Below are positions 48,888-59,172 of a stretch of DNA of 64,000 bases, piece by piece (the first letter of the stretch is position 1; each line of letters begins with the position of its first letter). The translations under genes were made by a program, and so were the position numbers. The DNA comes from Chamaecrista fasciculata (lineage: Eukaryota; Streptophyta; Magnoliopsida; Fabales; Fabaceae): assembly GCA_003254925.1 (NCBI GenBank), contig QANZ01012086.1:5681-69680 (forward strand). Reading direction: 5' to 3'. The notes beneath the pieces were generated by a model. That model did not search any database. It was not told the DNA's origin and saw only the letters and a list, made by a program, of their open reading frames with translations.

Positions 48888-49565
48888 CTAAGAATTGGTC
48901 TTAAAAATATATAGAGACAGACCAAAAGATTCAGTAATATGTCCTATCATTATCAAGGAATTCTATCTTATTTGAACACACACTATCGTGTTGTATGCAA
49001 ATACATATAGCTACCTCACCATTTAGAAAATTTGGATTATAAATAGAATGATCGAATTTTATCTACATGTGGAACTTACAATTGTCTTTTTCTCAACACA
49101 GAAAAAACACATGTTGAACTGCAGCCAAGTTGGCAAGTATAAAGAGTATATTGTGGACTAAGAAAATGGGAATATTTTTGCAGAGTCACATCGAAGGGAA
49201 TAAGCATATAGCTGAAGTCCAAACTGATTCCCAAGATCACGAAATTACTCTATCAGCGGACTGTACGCGGGTTTGATAGAAATAAGTAGAAACGTATAAA
49301 ATTTCTACCCTATCCAATAATCAGGTAATGGAGGCTTAATGTAACTTGACAGTATAACCTACGGAAAGCACCGTTAAGTTTATGGAATGGGCGGCAAATC
49401 GGCAATGATCCATCAGAAAATCCAACGCAGATTAAAGCCAAGCATATTTCTGAAAGTTAAACCCTTCTACTTCCTACTAGGTTTATAATACATAAGATTA
49501 TTGACATTGAAACTCAGAAGCAAGTAGAAGAAGAAATAAGTCAAAGATTTCGAGTGTTTACTTAC

Positions 49566-49703
49566 TTAATGAGCGATTCTGAATGCAAGTTCGGCTTGGG
49601 ACACAGCTAATTCAGGCAGTTCGCAGGCAGCTTGGGTTGTTCCCTCTTCAGTCTTCACCTTCCTCTGATTTCCATTTTCCAATGTATTTTTCCGACTAAA
49701 CAT
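49566..49703 (-). other. Possible upstream ORF in the serine racemase leader
   Basis: A 45-codon frame, MFSRKNTLENGNQRKVKTE at its start and ELAVSQAELAFRIAH at its end, stops one base before a good donor (GTAAGTAAAC). Splicing to the acceptor immediately in front of the serine racemase ATG would make this a non-coding leader exon with a uORF. It could instead be part of an unrecognised gene. Inference only. Confidence 0.35.
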
Positions 49704-49749
49704 AAAAAAAAAAATAATATATAATCAGATCAAAATTTTGAGTAAATAT

Positions 49750-50556
49750 GCAATACAGTCCCTGAAAGATACTGGTCACTGACACTTTGGTCCCTGAAAG
49801 ATGTAAATGGTAGTTTTAGTCCCTGAAAGATGCACCGTTTGGACAATATAGTCCCTCCTTTACCAACAGTTAAATATGACTAACGGTACAGCTGATTTGG
49901 TTGGTTAAACCCTCACGTGGCACATTAAGTTTGTCTTCCATTAGCACCTATAAGTTTGAGTTGGCAAAGGACCAAATCATAATCTTCTTAGGTTATTGAT
50001 TTGTTCATTTCATCATCTCCACCAAATGTGTTGTTCTTTTAGTTTTTTGTTTTGTTTTTATATTGTTTTTGTTCTTTTGGTGTTTGTTGTTTGATATTTG
50101 GTGTTTGTAATCTTTTGGCCGATTGTGGTAGTTATGTAGATTGCATCTTGATGATTGTGGCAATTATGCAGATTGTGTTAGCTGATTGTGGTTATAAAGT
50201 GTAGAAGTTTTACTGAGCTTATTATGACAATTATGAAGATTGTTGCATCTTGGTTATGAGCATAACGAGCAACATCTAATTAGAGCATATTGAGCACACA
50301 TTAAAAGTTTATTCGATATTAGAACGTTATGTAAATATTTTTTTTATATATTGTTTTCTCTTTGGTCCACATTGGTCCTAATATCGAATAAACTTCTAAT
50401 GAAAGACAAACTTAACGTGCCACATTAGGGTTTAACCGCCCAAATCAACTGCACAATTAGTCATATGTAACTGTTGGTGACAGAGGGATTATATTGTCCA
50501 AACAGTGCATTTTTCAGGGATTAAAACTACCATTTACATCTTTCAGGGACTAAATT
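49750..50556. mobile_element. Mutator-like element truncated at the HMA5 junction
   Basis: The left arm begins GCAATACAGTCCCTGAAAG and repeats the module TTTGGTCCCTGAAAGATG; the right arm carries the complements (CTACCATTTACATCTTTCAG) but stops after GGGACTAAATTGTC, about 37 bases short of a full terminus. It then abuts codons from the middle of an ATPase exon. No target duplication, consistent with a deletion that removed the right terminus and the 5' part of the neighbouring gene. Confidence 0.68.
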
Positions 50557-51567
50557 GTCTGCTTGGAAAGTATCTGGAATTCTTTTCTAAGGGGAAGACA
50601 TCCAATGCAATTGCCAAGCTCATGAACTTGACCCCGAATACAGCTATATTGTTAACCCTGGACAATGAAGAAAATGTCATTAATGCAGAAGAGATTGACA
50701 GCCGATTGATTCAAGAGAATGACGTGATTAAAATCATTCCAGGCGCGAAAATAGCTTCTGATGGATTTGTTATCTGGGGCCAAAGCCACGTGAATGAGAG
50801 CATGATTACAGGAGAGGCACGTCCTGTGGCAAAGAGGAAGGGTGACACTGTCATTGGAGAAACTGTGAATGAGAACGGAGTGTTGCGTGTCAAGGCAACA
50901 AAAGTTGGATCAGAGAGTGCTCTATCACAGATTATTCGACTTGTTGAGTCATCACAGATGGCCAAAGCTCCTGTGCAGAAGTTTGCTGACCGCATTATAA
51001 AATTCTTTGTGCCTCTGGTAGTTGTTAACTTATAAGCTATTTCTTCTCTTGAATTCTATAAATTGTTCATTGTAATTAGATCTTTATATTTATATACGAC
51101 TTACTTCAAAGGGCTTCTTTCTGCAGGTCATTTTAATATCAGTTTCAACTTTTCTTGCTTGGTTTTTAGCTGGAAGGTCTCACGCTTACCCAGAGTCTTG
51201 GATACCATCTTCCATGGACAGTTTACAGCTTGCTTTGCAGTTTGGGATCTCTGTCATGGTCATAGCTTGCCCTTGTGCTTTAGGTCTAGCCACACCAACT
51301 GCCGTTATGGTTGGCATTGGAGTTGGTGCATTTCAAGGTGTACTGATCAAAGGGGGTCAAGCATTGGAAAGTACACATAAAGTAAGCATTTGACATTAAT
51401 CTTGATTTTTTAATACTTTTAAACCGATGATCAAACTTCAGTGATTCTTCTCACACCACAATTTTATTATAAGAATAAAAGCAAAAGAATAACTACTAAT
51501 ATGGAAGTGGTGCATCAGGATCATTTTTGCTAATGTACCAGACATTAAATAACTACTAATATGGAAG

Positions 51568-51664
51568 TGATACGCTAGGAACATCCTCAAAATCTAAATC
51601 TGTACGACTCTTTTGCAGGTGAATTGCATAGTTTTTGACAAGACAGGTACTCTCACCACTGGGN
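51568..51664 (+). other. Assembly duplication: 96 bases repeated on both sides of the copia element
   Basis: 51568-51663 (TGATACGCTAGGAACATCC to CACCACTGGG) is identical to 56478-56573 and includes the start of HMA5 exon 3 with its acceptor. It is followed by a single N and then by a terminal repeat that lacks about 130 bases. The simplest reading is that a contig from an element-free allele was joined to one with the insertion. Confidence 0.8.
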
Positions 51665-54600
51665 AGAGTTAGGTACTAACTAAATAACCAAAACAGAACT
51701 AATTCAGTTACTCTAGACAGCTCATTGCCAGCTCATGTATTATTACTAATATCCCCCCTCAAACTTATGGTATCTGAAGGAAAAACCATAAGTTTGCTAC
51801 GAAAATCAGCAAAAACATTCTTTGATAAAGCCTTGGTAAAACCATCTGCAATTTGATCTTCAGAAGATATGTGCTGAACACTAATTTTCCCTGCAATTGC
51901 CTTCTCTCGAACAAAGTGAATATCTAATTCAACATGCTTAGTCCTAGCATGCAACACTGGATTTGCAGTCATATGAACTGCACTCAAATTATCACAGTAA
52001 ATTGTTGGTGGCTGAGGTAAAGAAATATGAAGCTCAGTTAATAAGGATTGTAGCCAAGAAATTTCACTGACAACTGCAGCAAGCCCCCTATACTCTGCTT
52101 CAGTACTGCTTCTTGAAACAACACACTGCTTTTTAGAAGCCCAACTCAGAAGATTATCCCCAATAAAAATACAAAAACCAGTTGTGCTCCTTCTATCATC
52201 TAAATCAGTTCCCCAATCAGAATCACAATAGGCAGAAATAGCAAAAGAACTTGGTTTGGTAAATGACAAACCAAATGAGGAAGTCCCTTTAATATATCGC
52301 AAGATTTTCTTCACTGCTTGCCAATGTTGCTGTGTCGGAGTCTGCATATACTGACATACACGATTAACTGAATAACAAATATCAGGCCTAGTAACTGTCA
52401 AGTATTGAAGTCCTCCAACTATGCTTCGATAGAAGTGAGGATCAGAAAAAGGAACTCCAGAATCTTTACTTAGCTTAACACCTTTAGACATCGGTGTTGA
52501 AGATATTGTAACATTACTCATGCCTGCTTTTTCAAGCAAATCAAGAACATACTTCTGTTGTGATAGAAGAAAAGATCCATCTGAATTATGAATGACCTTA
52601 ACACCCAAGAAATAATCAAGATTTCCTAGATTCTTCAAAGAAAAAATAGAATTCAGTTGAGTAATGAGTGTTTGAACTTCAGCTGCATCAGTACCAGTTA
52701 TTAGAATATCATCAACATAAACTAAGACATACAAGACTTTATTTTGAACTCTTTTGATGAATAAAGAATGATCACACTTGCTGGAACTGAAACCCATTGA
52801 AACTAAAGACTGAGAAAGCCGAGAAAACCATGCTCTTGGAGCTTGCTTTAAGCCATACAATGACTTATTCAATTTGCATACCAAACTGTGATCTGAAACT
52901 TCAAAACCTTGCGGCTGGGTCATATAAACATCCTCAGTAAGAAAGCCATTCAAGAAAGCATTGTTAATATCAATTTGCCTAATTTTCCAATTAGAAGCAA
53001 GAGCTAAAGTCAAAATTAGTCGAATTGTAGCAGGTTTAACTACTGGACTAAAAGTTTCATTATAGTCCAACCCTTCTCTTTGTAAAAATCCTTTTGCAAC
53101 CAAACGAGCTTTGTACCTTTCTATAGTTCCATCAGATTTTTCTTTTACTCTATATACCCATTTACACCCAATAGCATGAGCACCTTGAGGAAGAGATACC
53201 AAAGACCATGTATTATTCTTCTGAAGTGCTTGAAATTCATCTTGCATTGCTTGTTTCCAGGAAGGATTTGCTAAAGCATCTTTGACAGATTTGGGTATAG
53301 TGTGAGCAAGAAACACTTTGGGTTTAAAAATTCCATTCTGAGCACGAGTTGTCATAGAGTGAGAGGGTACTGTAAGATTAGATTGTCTGGGAGTTTGAGA
53401 ATGAGAATTTGAAGGTAGAGAGGATACTATATGAGAATTAGACAAAGAATTAGTAGTAGTATTTGGGTTTGAAGAACTAGACTGCTGTAATGATGAAATA
53501 GAGGTTGGTGTAGGCAAAAGAGGAGGAAGAATATTAGGACTAGTATTTCTGGAAGAAGAAGAACTATGAGAAAGAATAGGATTAATAGGAGAAGGTGGGA
53601 CAGTGGAAGGAACAACACTATTATTAATTTGGAATGGTAAGGTTGGGGGTATGGCAGAGAACGAACTAATTTTAGATGACAAATCTGATGAAGCAGAACT
53701 TTTAGCAAATGGAAAAACACATTCATCAAAGATTACATCTCTAGCAATGTAAACCCTTTTAGTGGCAATATCTAGACACTTATACCCACGATGAAAAGGA
53801 CTATAGCCCAGAAAAACACAAGAAGTAGACCTATACTGAAGTTTATGCTTATTATAAGGCCTAGTGAAAGGGAAACAAGCACACCCAAAGACCCTGAAAA
53901 ATTTGTAATTTGGCTGTTTGTGAAAGAGAGTCTCAAACGGAGAAACATGATGTAAAACAACAGAAGGCAATCTATTGATTAAATGAACTGCTGTGGCAAA
54001 AGCATCATCCCAGTAAACCATAGGCAAAGATGCTTGAGCTAACAAGGTTAAACCTACTTCAGTAATATGACAATGCTTCCTCTCAGCTAAACCATTTTGT
54101 TCATGCAAATGTGGACAGCTTCTTCTATGTATGATACCTTGAGTAGTGAGAAAAGATGACAAAGAAAGATACTCACCACCCCAATCAGACTGCACAGCCT
54201 TGATTTTACAATTTAATTGCAATTCTGCCATACTTTTAAAGTCAACAAAAGCCTGCATCAGATCTGACTTTCTTTTTAACAAATATATCCAAGTATACCG
54301 AGAAAACGCATCAGTAAAATGCACATAATATTGATAACCACCACTGGAAATAATAGGAGCAGGACCCCAGAGATCAGTATGAACAAGTTCTAATGGAAAA
54401 GAGTAAGTTGTTTGAGAAGTAGGAGAGGGACGTTTATGAAATTTACCAAAGCAACAAGACTTACAAACAAGTTGAGAATCTGTATTATTAAAAGTGATAT
54501 GACAAGCATTCAAAACCTTTTTAACAATGATAGGTGAAGGATGTCCTAACCTATGATGCCAAAGGTTATACACACTAGATGAATGACTAGAAGTTTGAGA

Positions 54601-56474
54601 AGATAAAGAAGTATCTGAAACTGAAAAAACAGTAGCATTGGAGACTGATTTATTCGATTTTACAAGAGAATCCAATGAAACAGATGAAGAAAAATGAGTT
54701 TGCACTGGGACAGAAGGTTGCAGCGAACTAATGCTAGCAATGTGAAGAAGCTGAACATCTTGAAGAACATATAAGCCATGCTTAACTGAACCTCTCGGTA
54801 GAGGTTGCCCTATGGCAGATAAAGAATCAGCTATTGACTTAATTTTGCGAAGATATGCAATCATCGTCATAGCAGAAAACTTAGAAACACTAAGCAGATT
54901 TTTAGAAATAGTTGGAACTACAAAAACATTCCTAAGACAGAATTGAACATTTGGAAATGAAGAAGAAGAAAAGAAAGAATCTCCAGAAGTAGTAACATTC
55001 AGACCTGAGCCATCTCCTATGAACACTTGATCATGACTTGTATAATCAGATCTTGTTGACAAATTAGACTCATCATAAGTGAGATGATTCGATGCTCCAG
55101 AATCAACATACCAAGAAGAGTCCCCAACACACTCAGGTGTAGCAATTAAAGCTTGAGGCTGTGGCTGAGATTTTGCAGCAGACGATGCAGAAACTGATGA
55201 GGCAGAAGACATATATTGCTGCAAATCAAGCGAATAGTTAGAATCAAATCTATTCCAACATTGACTAGCAATATGCCCATTTTTGCCACAAACTTGGCAA
55301 AGCACATTTGATCTTGGCGGATTTGAATTACCACGACCTCTATTACCAGTATTATAATTTCCACGGCCTCTAAAACTACCACCATTATTATTGTTGTAAT
55401 TTCCACGACCTCTAGTGTTGAAATTTCTACCTCCAGTAGAAGAATTTCCTCTTCCTCGAGGTGGAGCAAAATTCCCTCTTCCAACATTACCAGAATATTG
55501 AGCTAGATTTGCTGTCGCAATATCAGTAGACTTTGAGAGTTGAATACGCGACTCTTGCGCCAATAATAAAGCCTCTATATCAGAAATCTTGTAAGGATCA
55601 ATTCTAGTGAGTACAGAACAAACAAAAGCGTCATATTCAGAGGACAAACCATTGAAAATTGCATTCATATGATCACTAATCGGAAGAGGTTTCCCTATGG
55701 CAGATAAAGAATCAGCTATTGACTTAATCTTGCGAAGATATGCAATCATCGTCATAGAACCTTTCTTTAGTGTCTGCAATTGTGCTTTATACTGCATTTC
55801 TTTAGCTTTCGTTTGACTAGCATAGTGAGATAGAATAGAATGCCATACCTCCGATGTAGACTTACAACCAACAACTTGTGAAATAACTGGCTCTGTCATC
55901 GAGGAAACCATCCAAGACAGCAACAAACGATCTTGAGACTGCCAATCAAGAAACGCCGGACTAATCTTGCCATTTTGTTCATCATCACTGTTCAGAAATC
56001 TTGGGGGAATCACTGGATCTAACTCAATAAAACGATCTAAGCGATAGCCGAGAATCGCAGACTCCATTTGGAGATGCCAGAGCAAGAAATTATTCTCATC
56101 GAGCTTGACTGAAAATTGATGAGAGAAAGTGACGATTCCTGATGTAGAATCGACTTTAGCAGTGGAAGAAGAGGGAGGTAAGGTAGAAGACGAAGGAGGT
56201 ACAGTAGAAGCAGGATTAGTGCTCTCCATCGAGAGTCTTTGTTAAGGCTCTGATACCATGATACAAAACATGATACAGAGAGAAGAGACGAAGAAATGAA
56301 ACAAGATGCAGAGAGAAAAGGCGAAGAACAAAACGAAACTGAATCTCATTTTAATTTCTCAGTACAGTACAATACAGCATTTATAGTAGAGTTAGGTACT
56401 AACTAAATAACCAAAACAGAACTAATTCAGTTACTCTAGACAGCTCATTGCCAGCTCATGTATTATTACTAATA
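51665..56474 (-). mobile_element. Ty1/copia LTR retrotransposon in HMA5, looks nearly whole
   Basis: Element on the minus strand. The full terminal repeat is 56259-56474 (216 bases); the other, 51665-51751, is cut by the N gap, so its full length cannot be seen. GGCTCTGATACCA at 56246-56258 is the complement of the initiator-tRNA-Met primer-binding site and a purine tract precedes the 3' repeat. One long open frame fills the interior. The 87 bases visible in both repeats look identical, so the insertion is probably recent. Inserted in the intron before exon 3 of the HMA5 pseudogene. Confidence 0.92.
51733..56229 (-). CDS. Copia-type gag-pol polyprotein
   Basis: A single open frame of about 1,498 codons in copia order. 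Gag comes first, with a Gly/Arg/Asn-rich stretch and CCHC knuckle (CQVCGKNGHIASQC). Then the aspartic protease (DSGASNHLT), the GAG-pre-integrase zinc region, the integrase core, reverse transcriptase (YVDDILITG) and RNase H (SSTEAEYRGLAA). Integrase before reverse transcriptase is what separates copia from gypsy. The frame looks whole apart from roughly one internal rearrangement. It belongs to the element at 51665-56474. Confidence 0.92.
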   Translation of the reverse strand: MESTNPASTVPPSSSTLPPSSSTAKVDSTSGIVTFSHQFSVKLDENNFLLWHLQMESAILGYRLDRFIELDPVIPPRFLNSDDEQNGKISPAFLDWQSQDRLLLSWMVSSMTEPVISQVVGCKSTSEVWHSILSHYASQTKAKEMQYKAQLQTLKKGSMTMIAYLRKIKSIADSLSAIGKPLPISDHMNAIFNGLSSEYDAFVCSVLTRIDPYKISDIEALLLAQESRIQLSKSTDIATANLAQYSGNVGRGNFAPPRGRGNSSTGGRNFNTRGRGNYNNNNGGSFRGRGNYNTGNRGRGNSNPPRSNVLCQVCGKNGHIASQCWNRFDSNYSLDLQQYMSSASSVSASSAAKSQPQPQALIATPECVGDSSWYVDSGASNHLTYDESNLSTRSDYTSHDQVFIGDGSGLNVTTSGDSFFSSSSFPNVQFCLRNVFVVPTISKNLLSVSKFSAMTMIAYLRKIKSIADSLSAIGQPLPRGSVKHGLYVLQDVQLLHIASISSLQPSVPVQTHFSSSVSLDSLVKSNKSVSNATVFSVSDTSLSSQTSSHSSSVYNLWHHRLGHPSPIIVKKVLNACHITFNNTDSQLVCKSCCFGKFHKRPSPTSQTTYSFPLELVHTDLWGPAPIISSGGYQYYVHFTDAFSRYTWIYLLKRKSDLMQAFVDFKSMAELQLNCKIKAVQSDWGGEYLSLSSFLTTQGIIHRRSCPHLHEQNGLAERKHCHITEVGLTLLAQASLPMVYWDDAFATAVHLINRLPSVVLHHVSPFETLFHKQPNYKFFRVFGCACFPFTRPYNKHKLQYRSTSCVFLGYSPFHRGYKCLDIATKRVYIARDVIFDECVFPFAKSSASSDLSSKISSFSAIPPTLPFQINNSVVPSTVPPSPINPILSHSSSSSRNTSPNILPPLLPTPTSISSLQQSSSSNPNTTTNSLSNSHIVSSLPSNSHSQTPRQSNLTVPSHSMTTRAQNGIFKPKVFLAHTIPKSVKDALANPSWKQAMQDEFQALQKNNTWSLVSLPQGAHAIGCKWVYRVKEKSDGTIERYKARLVAKGFLQREGLDYNETFSPVVKPATIRLILTLALASNWKIRQIDINNAFLNGFLTEDVYMTQPQGFEVSDHSLVCKLNKSLYGLKQAPRAWFSRLSQSLVSMGFSSSKCDHSLFIKRVQNKVLYVLVYVDDILITGTDAAEVQTLITQLNSIFSLKNLGNLDYFLGVKVIHNSDGSFLLSQQKYVLDLLEKAGMSNVTISSTPMSKGVKLSKDSGVPFSDPHFYRSIVGGLQYLTVTRPDICYSVNRVCQYMQTPTQQHWQAVKKILRYIKGTSSFGLSFTKPSSFAISAYCDSDWGTDLDDRRSTTGFCIFIGDNLLSWASKKQCVVSRSSTEAEYRGLAAVVSEISWLQSLLTELHISLPQPPTIYCDNLSAVHMTANPVLHARTKHVELDIHFVREKAIAGKISVQHISSEDQIADGFTKALSKNVFADFRSKLMVFPSDTISLRGDISNNT

Positions 56475-57289
56475 CTATGATACGCTAGGAACATCCTCAA
56501 AATCTAAATCTGTACGACTCTTTTGCAGGTGAATTGCATAGTTTTTGACAAGACAGGTACTCTCACCACTGGGAAGCCTGTGGTTGTAAACACTAAACTA
56601 TTGACAAATATGGTACTCCAAGAATTCTATGAACTTGTAGCTGCAGCTGAGGTAGGCATTATTACTTTTCCTGAAAAGCTTAGGTTGCATTTAGTTTGGA
56701 TAGCAAATTGTCAATAATGTGGTTGTTATATGCCTATGTCAGGTAAATAGTGAGCATCCACTCGCCAAGGCCATTGTTGAGTTTGCCAAAAAATTTAAAG
56801 ACAAAAAGAACCCTACCTGGCCCGAAGTACGAGATTTTATCTCCATTGCTGGGAATGGAGTGAAGGCCACTGTCCAGAACAAGGAAATAATTGTGGGTAA
56901 CAAAAGCTTGTTGTCTGACAACAATGTCGTTATTCCTGCCGATGCTGAAGATGTACTAGCAGAAACTGAGGGGATGGCTCAAACTGGAATTCTAGTATCG
57001 ATTAATGGGGAAGTGGCTGGGATTATAGCTGTATCTGATCCACTTAAACCCGGTGCTCAAGTAGTCATTTCAATTCTCAAGTCGATGAACATCAAATGTA
57101 TCATGGTGACTGGTGACAATCGGGGAACAGCTAGTTCTATAGCGAGGGAAGTTGGACTTGAATAAGTTACTGCTGAGGCTAAACCGATACAGAAAGTTGC
57201 AGGTACTTATGAATACATGTTACAATTTTGTTATGCCGTTCCATATCTCCTATTCAAGTTCTGATAGTTGATTTACAACGACATACTTG

Positions 57290-57550
57290 TTTGAGTAAAT
57301 CTACTTTAAGTCTTTAAATTTATCTCAAAATTGCGATTTAGTCTCTCAATATTAGAAATACACATTTTGACCTCTCATTTTTCTGTAAACATTAATCATT
57401 TAGTCCTTACAAATAATATTTCTGGGACAAATAGTTAAATTTTGTAAAAAAAAAAAAGTCAGGGAACAAAAATGTTTTTTCAATATCCAATGAGGCAATG
57501 ACTAAATTTTAGTTAAAGAATAAATTTAGAGACTAATTAAAAAATAAGTT
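57290..57550. mobile_element. Worn inverted-repeat element in the last HMA5 intron
   Basis: TAAATTTATCTC-AAATTGCG with TTTAGTC modules on the left and AGAGACTAATTAAAAAATAAG on the right are loosely complementary, the same style as the GGTCC elements. No clean ends or target duplication. Confidence 0.4.
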
Positions 57551-58008
57551 TTCTATACTAGTTTTGCTCATAGAATTGGATGTGTTTGTAGGCTGCTGGG
57601 TACATAGTGGCAATGGTGGGGGATGGTAACAATGATTCACCTGCGCTTGTAGCAGCAGATGTGGGAATGGCAATTGGTGCAGGCACAGACATTGCTATTG
57701 AAGCTGCTGACATTGTTCTGATGAAGAACAACCTGGAGGATATTATCATTGCAATCGACCTCTCCAGAAAAACATTCTCTCGTATCCGCCTCAATTTCAT
57801 TTGGGCTTTGGGTTATAATCTAATTGGCATTCCAATCGCTGCTGGAGCTCTTTTCCCTTATACAAGATTCCGATTGCCTCCATGGATTGCTGGGGCTGCC
57901 ATGGCTGCTTCATCTGTCGGCGTTGTTTGCTGCTCTCTGTTGTTGAACTATTACAGGAGGCCAAAGAAGCTGGACCAGCTTGAGATTCGGGGCACTAGGA
58001 TTGGATGA

Positions 58009-58957
58009 TGCTTCAAGTGTTCAAGGTTTTGATATAGTTTTAGGTGCGCCAGTTGAAGGCTTTGCGCTTGTTTATAAATAAAGTATCACAGGTTGATGGT
58101 TTCGTTAGATTATGTTAGATGAAGTGAAACTATAAATAAAGCAACTTATGTTGAAGGTTTTTTTTTTTTTTTGCATGTTATTGTACATATAACATATGTG
58201 TAGACCAGTGTTCTTTAATTTATGCATGTTTGAATAATATAGAATCTAGACGAGTTACGTTACTAAGTAAGGTCAGTGTAGTTCTGTTGAGTGAAGGCAT
58301 ACAAATGAGGATGACGTCATGACTATAAAGTGAATAATAAACTACAAGCAGGGCCGGGGATATATTTGTTCAGAACAGGGCACAAATAACGTTCCTAAAT
58401 AAGTTGAGATTTATGTATTTATATGATTAAATGGATGTGATAAAAAATAATTTAAGATGTATTTACATGTTCAACCTGAGAAAATTTTGGATTAATTGTT
58501 TACTAGGTGAGACTGGTTAAGAGATAGACAGCGAAAGCCTTGCTTCATTTATTATTTTTTGGGTCATGAAAAGTTGATAACTTTCAAGGCTTCTCATGCC
58601 TTGATTTCGTGTCAGCTTTTATCTTAACTGGATTCCCTGCTAGTTGCTATCACCATATCCAATGTTCAGTGTGAACGTAGAGAATATACCACACCTAAAC
58701 TTGTTTAAACGACAATTTGATGATGTGAACATCATAAACTTGTAATTCAAGATGCTTGTAAACCTAGTCAGCCTCGCCAAGTTGATTTGAGAACCTCACA
58801 CGCCGCTTTCACACCCAATCATGATGCGAATGATCCCAATCGTCCATCGACTGTGATTATATTTCAATGGCGGCATTTGATAATTTCTTCCCACGTGTAC
58901 GCATGCAAAGCATCTGCGTGGAGATAGTAGTTCCATTTCTACGCGGAGCCATGACGC
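58009..58957. other. Spacer between HMA5 and the first glutathione peroxidase gene
   Basis: No gene recognised. A fragment with GGGCCGGGG at about 58351 may be a worn transposon end. Confidence 0.4.
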
Positions 58958-58965
58958 TATAAATT
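58958..58965 (+). promoter_or_regulatory. Probable TATA box of the first GPX gene
   Basis: TATAAATT about 215 bases before the ATG at 59173, followed by CT-rich leader DNA. Confidence 0.45.
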
Positions 58966-59172
58966 TAGGTTTATGTTCAATTTTGGTTCTCAGATCTCTA
59001 CTTTAATCGCTTCTTAATTGTTTGGTAGAATTGTAAGGGTACCTCCTCTTTCTGCGTCTCTTTTTTTTTTTTGTCAAAGCACTTCTTATTAATAAGCCAC
59101 TTCTGTGGTTTCGTTCTTTGTTCTCCAATTTTTACTAACCCCTTGTCATTTATTTTGAGATCAGATCATTCC

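Larger units (their letters stand above)
50559..58008 (+). pseudogene. HMA5: 5'-truncated HMA5-like P1B-type copper ATPase pseudogene
   Basis: Remaining exons: 50559-51017, 51127-51381, 56529-56651, 56743-57202 and 57592-58008. They encode LLGKYLEFFSKGKTSNAIAK and the actuator domain (MITGEARPV, matching TGE), the copper site CPCALGLATPTAV, the phosphorylation site DKTGTLTTGKP, the SEHPLAKAI motif of the nucleotide domain, MVTGDNRGTASSIAREVG, and the last two membrane helices. Signs of decay: about 430 N-terminal residues (two heavy-metal domains and the first helices) are gone, cut off by the MULE at 49750. A stop codon follows AREVGLE at 57163-57165. The end of that exon lacks the usual EKVKDLQ-like segment. 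The invariant GDGIND reads GDGNND. A copia element of 4.8 kb interrupts it. HMA5 exports copper in roots; this copy cannot. From memory it matches At1g63440. Confidence 0.9.

Noticed and set aside
51568-56573. The 96-base flanking repeat as a target-site duplication
   Set aside because: Copia elements make about 5-base duplications; the repeat begins and ends asymmetrically and is followed by an N, pointing to an assembly join.
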